In this document: positions 13,554 to 27,700 of the stretch, one piece after another | Layout: each line of letters begins with the position of its first letter | How positions within the stretch are numbered: the stretch's first letter is position 1 | Source of the DNA: Chamaea fasciata | Lineage: Eukaryota > Chordata > Aves > Passeriformes > Sylviidae | NCBI GenBank assembly: GCA_029207755.1 | Contig: JARCOQ010000003.1 | Coordinates: 87,625,994-87,689,993 of the forward strand | DNA length: 64,000 bases | Direction: 5' to 3' | Program-made: the position numbers and the translations under genes | The notes under the pieces: generated by a model | The model's database searches: none | Told to the model about the DNA's origin: nothing | What the model saw: only the letters and a program-made list of their open reading frames with translations

Positions 13554-13722
13554 TAGAACAGCCTCCCCAGGAAGATGGTAGAGGCCCTATCACTGGATGT
13601 TTTCAATATGTTTGGATAGGGTGCTAGATAATCTCATCAAAACTCCCTTTTACATGAAAGGTTTGACCAGATGATCTTGTAAGATTCCTTCCAGCCTGGG
13701 ATGTTCTATAATTTTATGGCTT
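13554..13722 (+). repeat. CR1 LINE 3' end
   Basis: This carries the CR1 3' untranslated pattern: an ATCACTGGATGTTTTCAAT block, GACCAGATGATCTTGTAAG, CCTTCCAGCCTGGGATGTTC, and a decayed terminal octamer (ATTCTATG-like) ending in TATAATTTTATG. The element is strongly 5'-truncated, as is usual for CR1. Confidence 0.85.
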
Positions 13723-16700
13723 AAGTACTTTTTTCGGCCTAAACTAAAATATATTCCAGAATGTTTTTAAATATGAATAATAAGAGATTTAATTTACCAG
13801 AAATTACCCTTTTAAACCCTCACCCATATTTTGGCTGGAAAATTGTTGACTAAGAGTCTTCTTTATTCTGCTGCTTTGAAAAGCCATCTCTCATTTTTCT
13901 TATTTTTTTCTTTTATTTAAAATTATGCTTGATTTTTTTCCTACTTGATCATATGTAGTTACTGAAATCTATGGAAGTGTTTTCCTGTAACCTGCAAGCA
14001 TTTTACCCATTGAGTTTTCGATTTGTTTTTCTCCTTAATAACCTTTTCTTGATGCAGTTAAACCTTCTAGTGGCTTTTTAAGTGTCATTTCCTCCCAGGG
14101 GCACACAGAGTTTGAGTAATTTTTTTATGTTTTGGGGGTTTTTTAATGATTATATTTTGAAATATTGAAACATATTATTTTCCTAGAGTTATATCTCTCA
14201 TAGTTTCTTTAATGGTTCCAAGAAATCATTTTTTACAGCATCTAAAAATGTATCCCCTACATCATATTTTGTCATGATTTCTTACCCGACTGCCTGGAGT
14301 AATTAAACTCTGTTATTACTGTATTTTATGGCTTACCCCTTCTAAACTGCTTTAGAATTTGTCAAATATTATCATCACCTTGGAAATATATAATATAGCT
14401 CTTGTATAATTTTTTTCTTTCTGCATGAAATTTTAGTGCAAAATGATTTGTGCCATATTTGTTTGACTACTTTTATTATATTGCCTTTTTCTGGTGCAGC
14501 CTGCACCTTTCTTGATTTTTACTCTTGCGTCAAAACATTCCAGTGTTTATATTTCTACCATCAAGATGCTTATCATATTCTTACTGTTTTACTGGGATTT
14601 TTTTTGCTGTTTTAGAACTCAGATATTTTTCCAGCGGCAGTTACTTTTCTTTTGAATATAAATAACTGTTTAGTGGTTTGGCGTAAAGAGAGTTGTTTTT
14701 CCACAGATGTTTGTATTACAATTTTTGTAACATATTTAGTTATGTCATGTATATTTTGAATGTGAATTTTTGATTTTTTTTTTTAAAAAGGCTTTTCCAG
14801 GTAAAGAGAAAAAATGTAATGGAATTACTTTGGTAAATCAGTTGTTTGGTTTTTTTTTTTATTTCAATTTCAGTATACACTAATTATGTCTACTATATAA
14901 TGGTAATAGACAGTCTTGCCTAATCCATTGATCAAAAAAAGAAATACATATGAGACTTCAGATATTTTGCTGAAAGTGTCCAGTCCTGGCCTGTAGGATT
15001 CTTTGTTACTAGTGTGCCAGTAACTCTTAGTATCTAAGAATGTGTTCTTGTTAGGTCTTCAAGACCAAACCATACAGAGAAGTGATACCATCAAAGAAAA
15101 GCCAAAACATCCCTGTAATAGTGTATTGCTGGCCTCTGTTGTTCTTTTTAAGTCAATTTGTGTTGAAAAAGCTGTAGATGATGAGCTTGGACACTGCAGC
15201 ATTTGAAATATTACCTTAGAGAAAAGAGGTATGCACAGGGAGCATTGTAGTGAAAAGTGACATTTCTTTTTATTTGTTTTTTTTTCCTAATTAGATTAAT
15301 CAGTATGCTTAGAGTCATATTATGGATTTGTTTATTCTTTTTTTTATCTTTGAGTATGTTCGTGTAAATGTTTTGGATAATTCAATACTGATTTATCTAC
15401 TTGAAACAAGTTCAAATTCCGGCAGAAGTTCATTATTAGTACAGTGGGATCCTTAAACAAGAATAGATACAGACCACAGAAATACTGAATTTTGCTAGTT
15501 ATTCTAAAATCTAAACCTAGACTATTAATCAAAATGTACAATGTTTCTAGTATGTCTAATAAATTCCAAAATTATAATATCGAAAATATAGAGTGGGAGA
15601 CATAAAAGTATAAAGATTTTCTGTACTATTTCCTGAATGCTTCCTAATAAGCCTATATTGAAAAATTATGCTAATTTGGGTGATTTTATTACTCATAAGT
15701 TACACCTGATGTTTTATAAGGAAAATATTAAGAGAAGTATTTTTGAAGTTCATAATTTGACATATTGATTGTGAAAATGTATATTTCTCCAGCTGTATTG
15801 TGATATTTTTACTGCTTCTATTTTAAATTCTACTTGAGTTGATTTAAAGATGTTAGAATTCCAAATACGCATGCATATACATGTACATGTATTTAATAAT
15901 ATATTATTATATAATACAAATGCTGATATTATATTAATAAAATCTCTATTAAACTTTTCAATAAAGTCTCCTAACACCATAACAAAATACCTTCAAATGA
16001 GAAAGCAAGAAATACCATGCACTGTATTAAGTGCACAGACCAGGAAGTACTGCAGGTGAGAAATCAAGGGTTTTTTTCTCACTGATTGTCTTCTGCATCA
16101 AATTAAAGGAGACACTTAAGGTTATATAAATTGAATCACTTCGACAAAGCTGTGCTTCCCAGAAGTGCAAAAATATTATTAATATCATCTTCTCTACATT
16201 AAAAAATGCATTTTTATTCCACATATATATCAGCAGTCCACAACATAAACTGATTACTATAACCAAGATTAAAAATGTAATTCATTCTCATTAGATAAAT
16301 GCTAAAATGCCAAGATCATTGTACTTATTACAGAGCTCCAGATCACCAAAACTGCTGATACTATAGCTACACTATATTCTTGCAGGATAGAGCCCAGTGA
16401 ACTTTAAGAAATTCATGGCCCAGGGTCATCTGTGCAACAAGGCCTTGGCTAAGAGCAGTCACACTGAATCAGAACATTAAAAACAATGAGTTTGTGGTCC
16501 AAAACTCTCAGCAGAATCACTATTCTGAGTCAAAGAGATTTCTGTTTCTTGTTTATATGAGATTTTGATATGCATGGCTTTAACTGTATCCTCTAGAAGC
16601 TCTTTTATGCAGCTAGAAGTCATCAGAGGTCTGTGTGCATGGGGAAATCAAACTCCTGAAGATTCTGAGTCTGAAAAAAAAGGAAAAGTAACATTGCTAA

Positions 16701-17610
16701 GTCTTTTGCTGATCTTAAATGATGATGGTTGTGCCACTGTCTCACTATAATCCCTTCAGAATTTTGCTTTATAGAAGTATTATTCTCAAAAGCATTTTAA
16801 TTATTTCATAATTTTGGTTCCTGAACTCAGCCTTGTGTGTGTACTAAATGCTTGAACCGCACCAGGAAGCAACCTCAGCAAATTAAAAGACTGATACCGA
16901 GGTATCACTGAAAATTTCTCTCTTGTTCTCTTGAGATGATTTGTAAAAAGCATATGGGGTAGAGGGACATAAACAAACTCTGTATTTGGAGAATTTAATA
17001 AGAGATTTGAATTCAAATTTCTGTTTAGTATGGAAGAAATATTTCCTTTTCTTTTTGACTGATATTTCCTATAGAGGGAAATAAGAGTTTGGGTAACAAA
17101 AGATAAATTAAAAGGAAAATAGTATGATATAATTCAATTTCTTAAGGCAACTGGTGAGAATGTTCAGATGAATAGATATACTGTAAAAAAATCTGTTTGA
17201 TAAAAGGTGCATGCCATGTATTCCTGTGTGATACCAGAAGTTTTTTCTATTCCAATACCTTTAGGGAGTCTGTTCAAGCTCTTTCAGTCAGCATGTAAAA
17301 CACAAGAATTTCTGCAACCACTTCGCACTGCACTGAGATGAAATGCTCGACCTGACCATTTCCCCCCACAGGCTTTCTCAATTTGAAAGAACACCCTTCT
17401 CCTGGGAAGTGAGAGTTCCATTCTTTCTTCCCTGGTAACGATGTGAGAGGGTATGGAATATCATTTGGGTACTGACCATGCGTGCTCCCAGCTATTGCAA
17501 AAATCAACCCTGTCCTGGCTGAAACCAGGACGCAATACAACCAGCCTTCAGGAATGGAAGATCCCTAAGACCAGAGAGAAACTCTGGAGCAAGGAATACT
17601 TAACACTGCT
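13723..17610. other. EYS intron A-B, third section (no gene seen)
   Basis: This is AT-rich intron. It contains two adjacent perfect 16-bp palindromes at 15877-15909. The paired open frames at 15750-16266 are overlapping shadows in AT-rich sequence with no recognisable product. Confidence 0.55.
15877..15909. repeat. Two adjacent perfect 16-bp palindromes
   Basis: ATACATGTACATGTAT (15877-15892) and TAATAATATATTATTA (15894-15909) are each their own reverse complement and are separated by one base. They could extrude as cruciforms, but no function is shown. Confidence 0.9.
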
Positions 17611-17752
17611 GAAGTCACCATCCCTCGAGGTGTTCAAAAAACACTGGATGTGACACTTAATGTCATGGTTTAATAGATGGTGTTGGGTCATAGGTTGGAC
17701 TTGATGATCTCAAAAGTTTTTTCCAACCTGGTTAATTCTGTGTTTCCGTGAG
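17611..17752 (+). repeat. CR1 LINE 3' end
   Basis: CATCCCTCGAGGTGTTCAAA, then GGTCATAGGTTGGACTTGAT, GATCTCAAAAGTTTTTTCCA and a decayed terminal octamer (GTTAATTCTGTG) mark the 3' end of a CR1 copy. Its 5' limit may reach back to about 17540. A second CR1 fragment in the same orientation follows about 50 bp downstream. Confidence 0.85.
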
Positions 17753-17804
17753 AAGGATTAGGTCAGGGATCCCTTAAACATGCTGGTCATATGTAAGTCT
17801 CTGA

Positions 17805-18660
17805 GGTTTAAAGTGTTGCACCCAGGAGTACTGAGAAAACTGTCTGATGCCATTGTGAGGTCACTGTTAATTATCTTTGAATGGTCATGGCAATTAGGAG
17901 AGGTTCCTAAAGACTGGAAGAGAACGAATATCACCATCTTTGAGAAGGGCAAGAAGGAAGATCTACAAAACTATAGGTCAGACAATTTCATCTCAGTCAT
18001 TGGGAAGGTGATGCAGCAAGTCCTCCTGGAAATAATTTCCAATCACCTTCCTTAACCTCCATGGTCAAGAAAGTAACTAGAAGTCATCAACATGGATTTA
18101 AAAAAGGAAATCATACTTGCCCAGCCTCTCTGTCTCTGCAGTTAGGTAACTAGCTTGGTGGACAAGGGAGAGCAGTAGATGCTGTCTACCACGACTTCAG
18201 TAAACTTTTGACACTCTCTCCTATGACATCATCATAGAAGAACTGACAAAGTACAGGTGTACATAGAAGTTCACAGTGAGGTGGTTTAAAAAAATCTGAA
18301 TGACCATGCCTGAAGCGTTGTGATCAGTGATGCAAAGTCTGATTGGAGGTCAGTAGCTAGTGAGGTGCCCCAGAAATTACTAATGGGTCCAAAACTGTTT
18401 GACTTCTTCATTAGTGACCTGGATGCTGGAACAGAATGCACCCTCAGCAAGTTCTAAGGTTGATTCAAAACTGGAAAGTGGCTCATTCTCCAGAGGGCTG
18501 TGCAGCCATCCAGAGGGACCCCAACAGACTTGAGAAATGGGGAGAAATAAGAAATGTCATGAAGTTCAAAAAAGGGTATTGCAAAGTCCAGCAACTGAGG
18601 AATAATAATCCCATGTGGCAGTGGGCAGCATTATGGGGTGGAGAGCACACTCAAGCAGGC
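17805..18660 (+). repeat. CR1 LINE fragment covering the reverse transcriptase, inactive
   Basis: About 0.85 kb matches the CR1 ORF2 order. CCCAGGAGTACTGAGAAAAC is followed by an RT entry region, the stretch read as AVYHDFSK (palm motif), VPQ..LMGPKLFDFFISDL, the ECTLSKF block and the RDPNRLEKW / NNNPMW region. Where the catalytic FADD box should follow SKF, the frame runs into stops, so the aspartates are not encoded. Several frameshifts are also present. The 3' untranslated end is absent. Confidence 0.85.
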
Positions 18661-21600
18661 TGAGTGTTTGATGGAGCTATGCCCTCACACTGATATCTTA
18701 AAAGTTGATGCAATTCAAAATGAATATTCATTGAGAGTTGTATGTATAGGTTTATGACCTCATTTTATGCAAACAACGAAAATAAATAATTGCTGTTTCT
18801 CTGGAAGAAATGGATCTTAACAGATGGCATCATGTGTGATGTTTGCATTTCATTAATTCCTCTGTGTGACTCTTTGAGGTCCTTTTTGAAAGTTTCAGCA
18901 GGTCTTGTTGATGATAAGTACAAAGTAAGGCTTGAGCAGTTAGCAGATAACTTTCACGAGCCCTTAGAGGATATGTTTGGTATCAGTCCATTCCAACAGA
19001 GCCTAAAGCTTAAACTACGGAGAAGTGACTTAATGCAGCAATGCTCTTCAGTGCTTGCATCTCAGACTTCTGTCATCTAAACACTTTCGGTTCCTTCCAG
19101 ACACTGACTTGAACTGTTTTCAAGTAGAGTCCCAAAGCCTGGGAGGAAAGGCTGTGAATAAGTGTACTCTGGGTTCTTCTGTAATAAACTTGATGGCAAA
19201 CGATCTGCTTGTACTAAAAATGTATGCAGGCACACTTTCTTCCTGAAAAAAGGCTTCACACATAATTTTTGTGTGGCTTATAGGTCTTGTTTACCCCTTC
19301 CTTCCAGTCTCTTTTTCAATGTAGAATTATATCTAACAGTCATGAATATTGGCCACTACACTCCCTATAGGCAATGAAGAACAACAAAGAAGAAGCAGGA
19401 TTTACCCCTTGGAAAAGTTAATTGTGTTGGCTGTCTACCATCAGATACCAGGTTGTGGCCTCTAATCTCCCTTTGTAGTTCTTGAGGTGATAATACCTGG
19501 TGGTGTAAACCTAAAGGGGGATTGTGCAAGAGCAGTTACTTCCATGTAGTTTAGGCAGGAAGTTTAGTTTAAACTCCTTTCAGCTTCAGGAGAAACCAGA
19601 CATTTCACAAGGCAGAGATATATTTGACAGCATGCATGTACTAGTCGGGCAACTAATGCAGTGATTGTCCAAATTATCCTTTCAACCAGCAGTTCCCTAG
19701 ATTTTTTTCCCACTATTTCCTTCTTTATTTGGTAACTGTAGGTTCATTTCTTGTAGACTGGTTCTTTATGCAATTGAAGAGACTGGACAAATATTGCCTT
19801 TAGTTTCCTTATGCATTCTTCGCAACATGCAGCTAAAATTAAGAGCTGACCTTATTTAACTATCAATTTACTCATCTCTTAACTTGGCTTTTTGATAAAG
19901 TTAAATTTTGAGGCATCAACTGTAGCAATCAAACCACAAAACTCAATCTATATGAGAAAAAAAGCATGTTATGCAAAATTCTTATCACATTTTAATAGAT
20001 AAAACTGATCTGAATATTCATCTGTTCCTGTTTTATGTATGTGTGATTTTTCTGAAAGTTTTTTCAGCAGCGGAGAGGTTTATGCCACAAACATGAAGTT
20101 TTGGGTATATTACTTCATCCTATTAAAATGCAAATCCATGAGTTTCTCTTCAGAAAAAAAGAAGACAATTTGCTGCTAAATCCCATCGAAAATTACTTTT
20201 ACCGATTAAACTTCTGTGCTTTGGATAACAAGTGAAGCAAATTGTTGCCATTTTTGATAAAAGTAAACTCAGTAACCAAAAGCTTCCATGTGGCTATGAG
20301 GTACACTAAGGTAGTTTATTTAATTTTCCATCACCATGTAGTGCCTCCTGAATTTTTAACAAAAAAAAATCTTTGCTCTCACAGCAGTGTTTTTACAGTA
20401 TTCTGGTACAGTATCTTGGACTTTTTATTTCTTACCTGCATCACCATTTTTACTAGTGTTTGTATGACTTTGCATCTTTCTAACACCTTTAGTGGCAAAT
20501 GTGTTTTCATGCAATGACTTGCAGTAAGCATTGCATCAACTACATTATAATGTGTCTGTGAAATTTGTATGATAAATGCAACGTGTCAATATGTATTAAT
20601 TCTCCCTGGGCACCTGCCTACTGGTGGTGATTGCTTTTGCATCAGCTTGGGGTTTTTTTGTGGTTGTTTTTTTTTTTCATTTGTTAAATTGTCTTAATGA
20701 AAACCCATGAGTTTGCCCACTTTTCTCCTTCTTTTCTCTACCATCCTGATGGGGGTGGGAGTAGGAGAGTGGAGGGATCTTCCAGCTGGGCTCTACCCAC
20801 TATATTCCCTCAACTGCACTGTCACGTCAGAGGGACATCTGTGGCTAATTTCTGTCATGTGCTCACAAAGAGTCACACACAGTATTTTCTCTTATACTTC
20901 TGTAAGGTGGCATTGATAATTTGTAGGCCTGCAGTAGACTTTTCAATGTGCTAAAGGTATTTATAGAAGTGAGAGTCCTCCCTGACTAGCTGGTAAGAAC
21001 CATTCCTTCTGCAAGGAACTAACAATGTCTTTATAAAGAAATACTAGGGCAGCCAGCAGAAGGTCCTTTTTACATATTTTATATGACAATAGTCATTTGA
21101 GGTAATACAACTTCCCTAATCTTTGAGTGAAATGAATGTTGAAATCTGAGGTTTTATTGTGGAATCTTAACACAAGGATACATAAATGCCCTCACAGTTG
21201 GTTGCCCCTTGTTCTGACCTAAATTGCACAAAGTTATCTGGGCATGAAATTCTGCATGGTTTTCTTCAGTCAAAGACCAAAAAGTCTTCAAAATAAGTAG
21301 CATCCCAGGTTTTGATAGAAAAAAATCTAGAAACTAGAACATTTAATCTCTTCATAATTAAAGCTTAGTATGAAGTCAGATAAAGTAGAAGAAAAATGGC
21401 TAGACACAACCCTCACCCACCCACCAAGATCTTGCAGGTGGGTTTTTAGTCTCTCACTGCCTTTGTGAAATTTAGTGAATTTGCATCTTCTTTGATCCCC
21501 TTTTCTTCTTCATTATCTCTGATCCTAGGTTCTGTGCACTTTTCTCCTAAGAGTAGGTTCAATTTCTCTGCTTAAGCTGCAGTCTGCTGGTTTCCTGCAA

Positions 21601-24097
21601 TGCCTATTCTCTTCCATCTGGGTTGTGACCTAGAATTTTTTTTTTTTTTTTAATCAGATCCCACTCTTTGACTCATTATGGAAAACAATCATATTTTATA
21701 TTTCTAACAGTGTAAACTTTATACTTAAGGGACCATAATGCCAATTTTAATAGCAGCAAATGAAATATGCAACCTATTACAAAATCACACTGATACACGA
21801 TGTTTAGGAAAACCCTGACCCTGGAAATTGTAGCACTGGTTTTCCAGTGTTAATAAGACAAAGGATTTTGGCGGCAGCTGCAGTATTTGTAACTTGGTCC
21901 TGTTTCTCATTTTTAGTCCATCACTCTTCTTTTCTCTGTGTGTTTGAAACTTGTGTAAGGTCCAGCTCAGCTTGAGTTTTTGGCAAGTTTTATTTAATCT
22001 TTATGCTTTCTTCTTTCTACTTCCAACATATATTATGTTCTTTGCTGTTTCCTTGTTTGTGGGTTTCTGTGTATTCATTATTCCCAGTATCCTCTTCCAG
22101 CAGGTGATTGCCAGACACTCATGCAATTTTAATTAAGGAAATTTCACACCTTCCGTCTTTGATATTTTCAGTCCTTTATCTGATCTCTTTAATTTTGTGG
22201 GTTTTCCTTCCAAAAAAGAAAGCCATCACTGAAGATGCAGTTTTGTTTGTCTAGACTCTGTTTAAATTATGGTGATTCCTGTTTACTCCTTCCAGAGTTA
22301 ATCTGAGTGATTAGTGTTTCTTTAGTGTCATTGACAATTATCAATCTACAATGTAAGATTTGTGGGTTTGTGGTTTTTTTTAGGCTGAGTGTGTATTTGA
22401 TGAATAAAAAGACATAATTTTTTTGTTGAGGAATAGAGGCTACCAAGTTCAAAAGCATATTTGTTTTACTGTTAAGCATGCTAAATTAGTCTCACAGTTA
22501 TGTGTTTTCACCTAGTATCTACTCCTCTAATAATATCAGCAATCTCTCTCTGCATTCATTCTCAGTACAGGATCGCCTATTCTCATTGATCTTCTACATA
22601 GAAGTTTCCATTATTTCAGTAACAATAAATTGACTTTGTGTTTCCTGACAGCTTTGACATTTTGCTGTGTTGTTTCTGTCCTTTCCCCAAAAGCAAACAA
22701 TGTAGCAGAGGCAGATTTTATAGAAAACTGTGGTAAATGGAGGTCATTCCTGATCCCTGGCAAATAAGTCCCTCAGTGCTGTTTGCTTAATGGCTTCACT
22801 CTAAACTAAGTATCTGAATGTACCTATTGGGCATGCAGGGAACATCTGAGCCTGAAAAGTGGTCAAACAACACATTTGCCAAGCCAGCAGGGAATGCACT
22901 CTGCTCTGAAGGTAGAGGCTGACTAAGCTGCTGTAATGCAAAGAGTCATTAAGAGAAGAACATGATGATCACATTGTTCGTAAATTTGCGATTTTTGGTG
23001 TGCAACATAAAGAAAACAGAGAGGAACAAAAGAACTGGCAGCTGTTCTACACTGGAAATGTAGCTATTATTTTGTGCTCTTTCATCTAAATTAAATGAGA
23101 TTTGGAAGTGAAAGAATAGAGTAGGAATCATTTAATGAAATAGAACTGTGGGGAGCATTAGTACAAAATCTTTAGTTTCCAATTTTATTAGTATTAATGG
23201 TAGTTTTTCTGAAAGCAAAAAGGAGGAAAGATAAGTTACTCTATTGCTACCTGTCCCTCTCTTCTGTGGTTGAAAACTCTCTGTTTACCTGGATTTTACT
23301 TACTTTGCTGTGTTTGTGATTACAAATTTCTGAGAACCACATTTAGAAACACAGCAAGCTGTTTTCTCTGTGTATAATAGTAGCAGAAAAAAACCAATAT
23401 GTGATTATGCCATGTGTCATTATACAGATTCTTATACCAGGTTACAGAATGCTACTTTACAGACAATTGTTTACAGCATGGACTGAATAGTATGAGAAGA
23501 AAATAAGAGAGGAAAAATTTAAACCAAGTACATTTATAGAATATATTTAAAAAGAAACACAAGTTAATTATAAGATGAAATGCCAATGTAAACCTGAAAT
23601 AATAATAACATCCTGACCATTCACATAAGTTAATATTGTTTGGCATTCGTGAACTCATAGGTAAGCAAGATCTAAAAAATAATGTTGCTGATTCTTTGTT
23701 TTACAATCGGTTTGTGAAAATGAAATTTTTTTGTCCATTCTACAATCCTACTGTCTGTCTTGTAGGTCCATAGAGCAGAGCACTTTGAATCTTTTAATGG
23801 GGTTGGAGGAGAGGGATTTTGATTAGCCAGTTGTTTATTTAAGAGATTCCTGGTTTGCAGCATAAATGAGTGCATGAATGCAAACCTCTGTGTCACTGTG
23901 TGTGTGAGCATGTGCGTGTGTGTGTGTTTGTGTGAAAGTTTATTTGAAAGTTTGTTATGGTCGCTGAAATTCTAATAGCCAAATCATCATGTGGAAAGTC
24001 TTCTACTAACATGAATGAAGAAATATCTGAGATCATCAGGCCTCCTGATTTGTATGGTTTTGCAGGAAAGAGTTTGTAGATTCTTGACAGTAAAGAG
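18661..24097. other. EYS intron A-B, fourth section (no gene seen)
   Basis: No gene or confident repeat was found in 5.4 kb. An open frame at 18790-19080 (96 codons) and its neighbour at 19055-19246 were examined and not identified. A T-run lies at 21636-21651 and an imperfect GT-rich tract at 23898-23935. The stretch 20735-20815 weakly resembles an LTR end but is too short to call. Confidence 0.5.
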
Positions 24098-24751
24098 CTG
24101 GGAAGTCCTGGTGGACAGCAAAATGGACAGGAGCCAGCAATGTGCCCTTGCAGCAAAGGAGACTAATGGTATCCTGAGCAGCATTAGGAGAAACACTGCT
24201 GGCATGTTGAGGGAGGGGATCTCTATCCTGTGCTCAGCCCTGGTGAGGCCACATCTGGACTGCTGTGTCCAGTTGTGGGCTCCTCAGTACAAGAGAGACA
24301 TGGAGCTCCTGGAGAGAGACCCGCACATGGCCACAAAGATGGTTAGGGAACTGGAACATCTCTCCTGTTGGAAGGCTGAGAGAGCCAGAACTGTTCAGCC
24401 TGGAGAACACTGGAGAAAAACTCATCAATATTCTACAAATATCTGAAGAAATGCTGCAAAAAGGGCAGAGCCAGGTTCTTTTCAGCAGTGCCAAGTGACA
24501 GAACCAGAGGCAATGGGCACAAGATGAAACACAGGATGTGTCATCTGAATATCAGAGTTTTTCTGCTGTGGGGATGTCTGAGCACTGGAAAAAGATGCTC
24601 TGATTGGTGTGGGAGTTTCCATTCATGGAGGTATTCAAAATGTCTGGACTTCACCCTGAAGATTGGCCCTAGGTGACACTGCTTCAGTAGGGGGGGTTGG
24701 ATAAGGTGACCTCCAGAGGTCCCTTCAAACCTCAGCCATGCTGTGATCTGT
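24098..24751 (+). repeat. CR1 LINE: end of ORF2 plus 3' UTR, inactive
   Basis: The conceptual product includes CR1 ORF2 C-terminal signatures (SQQCALAAKETNGIL, LVRPHLDCCVQLWAPQYKRD, MELLER). It then leaves frame and continues into the CR1 3' untranslated region, with GAGGTATTCAAAATGTCTGG and TGACCTCCAGAGGTCCCTTC near the end and a decayed octamer around 24740-24751. The 143-codon open frame at 24015-24446 is this element and not a host gene. Confidence 0.92.
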
Positions 24752-27700
24752 TACTGTTCTTTTTCCTAGAATCCTGTATTGGCTGCCACTATGGAGATCT
24801 AGGATACAGGTTCAGTGTCTGCTAAAGATGGTTCTTTACCCTCACCTAATATTTGTATTTCTAAGAGAAGGGCAGGAGAAGAAACATGAATTATTTCATG
24901 TGGTCAGATGCACTTTGATGTGACAGTAGGAGCTTCAACGGCAGCCGTATAGTGGAAGGGAGGGTTCAGAGTCCTCTGAGTTCAAGATCTTCATACTGTT
25001 ATTAATGACACTTGTAATCTCTCTGAATACTGAATAGAAAATTAAATTATTTTATCTTAGTAGGATACATATTGCATGGACATAATTTTTTTAACCTCAT
25101 TCAAAGGGCTTTTAATAGCTTTGACTTTTTTTTTTACTTTTGCAAAGTTTTTTTTCACCAAGAAAGGATATGCTTGAAAAGGAATGTAAATGCATTAAAT
25201 CTCTGGAAAGGGAAAGTGGCTGACCTTGTGGTGTTTGTCCTGCATAACAGCCTGAGGTATGTTGATAGTAAAAATGAAAGAGGTAAGATTTCATCTTGAG
25301 AAGAATGGAACAGGTGAGCATTGAGGCTTAGAGCAATATTAGGGAGGGAGAGGAGGGAAGTCACTTCCAGAATTTGAGTGATGGAAGCAAGTAAAGGAAC
25401 AGTTTAGAATATGCCATGCATGTTTAATTATTTTAATATGTGTTTTCTTTTTTATAAATGAAGAGCTTACTTTAAACTTCCAGGTTTTAGAACATGGTTT
25501 GATTTCTTCTCTAGATCATATAGTGCATAATGTAGTTTCACATGAATCTGATCTTTTTGTTTGCTATGGGGACTATCAATTCCAAATATAATTTGTAAAT
25601 GCTTTAGACAAGGAGTCCAAGAGCATGAAACTCAGGGCAAGTATGAGAACTTTAGGATTAGGTGTGTCTTTTGACAAGTATATGAATTGTATACATGGCA
25701 AGGTGGAGAAAAATAAAATTAAAGCTAGAGCAAAAGGAAATGCTCCAGAAAAATCAACATCAGTCTTTGGCAGTGACTTGGTAGTACAGTTCAAAGCTCC
25801 AGGTGAACTTATTGTCATATGTCTCTCAGGACTGCATCTCTCAAAATGGAAATTCAAACTAAACCAAAGAACTAGGTAACCAAATCCAACTGTTTGCTAA
25901 AAGTTTTTGTTCCCTCAGAATGCATAAAAAACAGATTATATATTCACTTCTCAGCTATGCCAAGCTAAACTGCCATTAATCTAAATCTGTTAATAAAATG
26001 AATTATAGATATACTTTCTTGTTCTACTACATTTGTCACAAGGGCAGTAAAACCTAACTGAAAGACAGAGAAGACAAAAAAGAGTAGTAACCTATCAGTT
26101 CTTTCATTAAAAATTGACAAAGGTTTTAAATTTTTAGCTATTGGTAGAGTTTATTTGGTTTAGAACACAATAATTCATATTGTTTTACTATAGTAAGATA
26201 ATTAAATGCATTTTGGAAGTCTATGGATTCGTTGCCTTCTTGGCATATCATGTCTATGTTTTTATGTGATCGGTCCACTGTAGATACACCTCCAATCACA
26301 TAAATACATGTGACTAATATCTTGGTAACCTTGGAATGCCCACATGCTCCTAAAAACTTCAGGTCAGGCAGCTCTTCTCATTATCATGTTCCTAACACTT
26401 TAAATCACTACTTATCACCTGGTTCTGATATATGCCTCATTGGATTCTCTGGAGTATTTTGGGGAAGTGAAGGCATTTGCTGAAAGGCATAGTGTGCCAG
26501 CTGATATGTTCCTTACCTAGTGTGTGAGGAATACTGTGTTATCTTGCAAGACCTCTTGTCTGAAAAAATTGCAGTAGAAAAGAAAATGTATTTAAGGTGT
26601 CCTAAACCAGACAAACCAGTTGCATATGTTTCTAGGTGGTTTGTTGGCATAAGAAAATAACAGATCATGAAAATTTATGAAAAAATTTTCCTCCTCTCTT
26701 CTTTCTTCAACAGGGAATCTTCAGTTTTCTTAAGAGTCCGACAAAATTAGGCCCTTCTGAATACATTATACCATATATATTCAATAAAGAAAATCCTGTT
26801 TTTTCAGAATATTTTCATTTTTATGGGCATTTTTTTCATTCTGAAGACACCCTTTTGTATACAGGGGCCTCTGTTTTAGATAAGGTGTTATCTCTTCTAG
26901 TCAGACAGATGTACAACTTCTTGTTAGAACCCTTCCCTTTTTTGTAACTCAGCATCTACAATTCACTAAGTGTTTTTCACTGAATCTTTCTTTAAAAATA
27001 GAATATCCTGACTTTAAAATGACCCATGAGAATCATCAAATCCATCAGCATATAAACACATATGCTTGATACAAACTTCTTGGGTTAAATGTTTGCAGAT
27101 TTGAATGGTTGGTGATTGATTGGACAAGAACTAGAACTAGAGAAGCTGACTGACTTGGACTGAAAATTAGTTCATCGTGATGGACTAGGAACACCTTTCC
27201 TTAAGTGCTGTAATACTGTAAAGTATGTTAGCATGGTGTTCAACATGTGTGACTTCAGTGTCACTCTGCAAAGGTGAACTTCAGGGACATGAACTGATTT
27301 CCACAGTTTATAGTCTGTACTATCCAAGAAAGATAAATCCATTTTCCAAATTTCACTCTATGTATTTTAGTCCTCTCAGGCCAATATATTTTCCATCTTT
27401 CTCAGGGATACGGTATCACATTAAACAGAGAGAATTGAAAAATAATAAATTACAGTAGTTGAACTTATTAAGAATTGCAATAACAAGTGCACTAAGTGAA
27501 TCATACATTATGGTTATAAGCATAAATACTGAAATTGTTTACAAAAGGGGCAAACATTGCTAGCCATAAGGCTTAGGAAGCTTCTTCCTCACATCAGAGT
27601 TTTCATATCCCTTCTGAAATGCAACACTGAACTTTTTACAGTGCAAGCCAAGAGCAAGTTTAAAAGATAAGGATCCTGGCCAAGGATGAACTTTCATAAA

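Noticed and set aside
18790..19080. 96-codon frame with SAGLVDDKYK, briefly resembling a dUTPase motif
   Set aside because: Only a few residues fit, the other dUTPase motifs are absent, and the flanking frames are closed. It is probably chance.
20735..20815. CATCCTGATGGGGGTGGGAG resembling the end of the LTR family at 51 kb
   Set aside because: Only about 20 bp are similar and no second terminus was found.
24015..24446. 143-codon plus-strand open frame
   Set aside because: The translation is the C-terminal part of CR1 ORF2, so it is a retrotransposon remnant and not a host gene.
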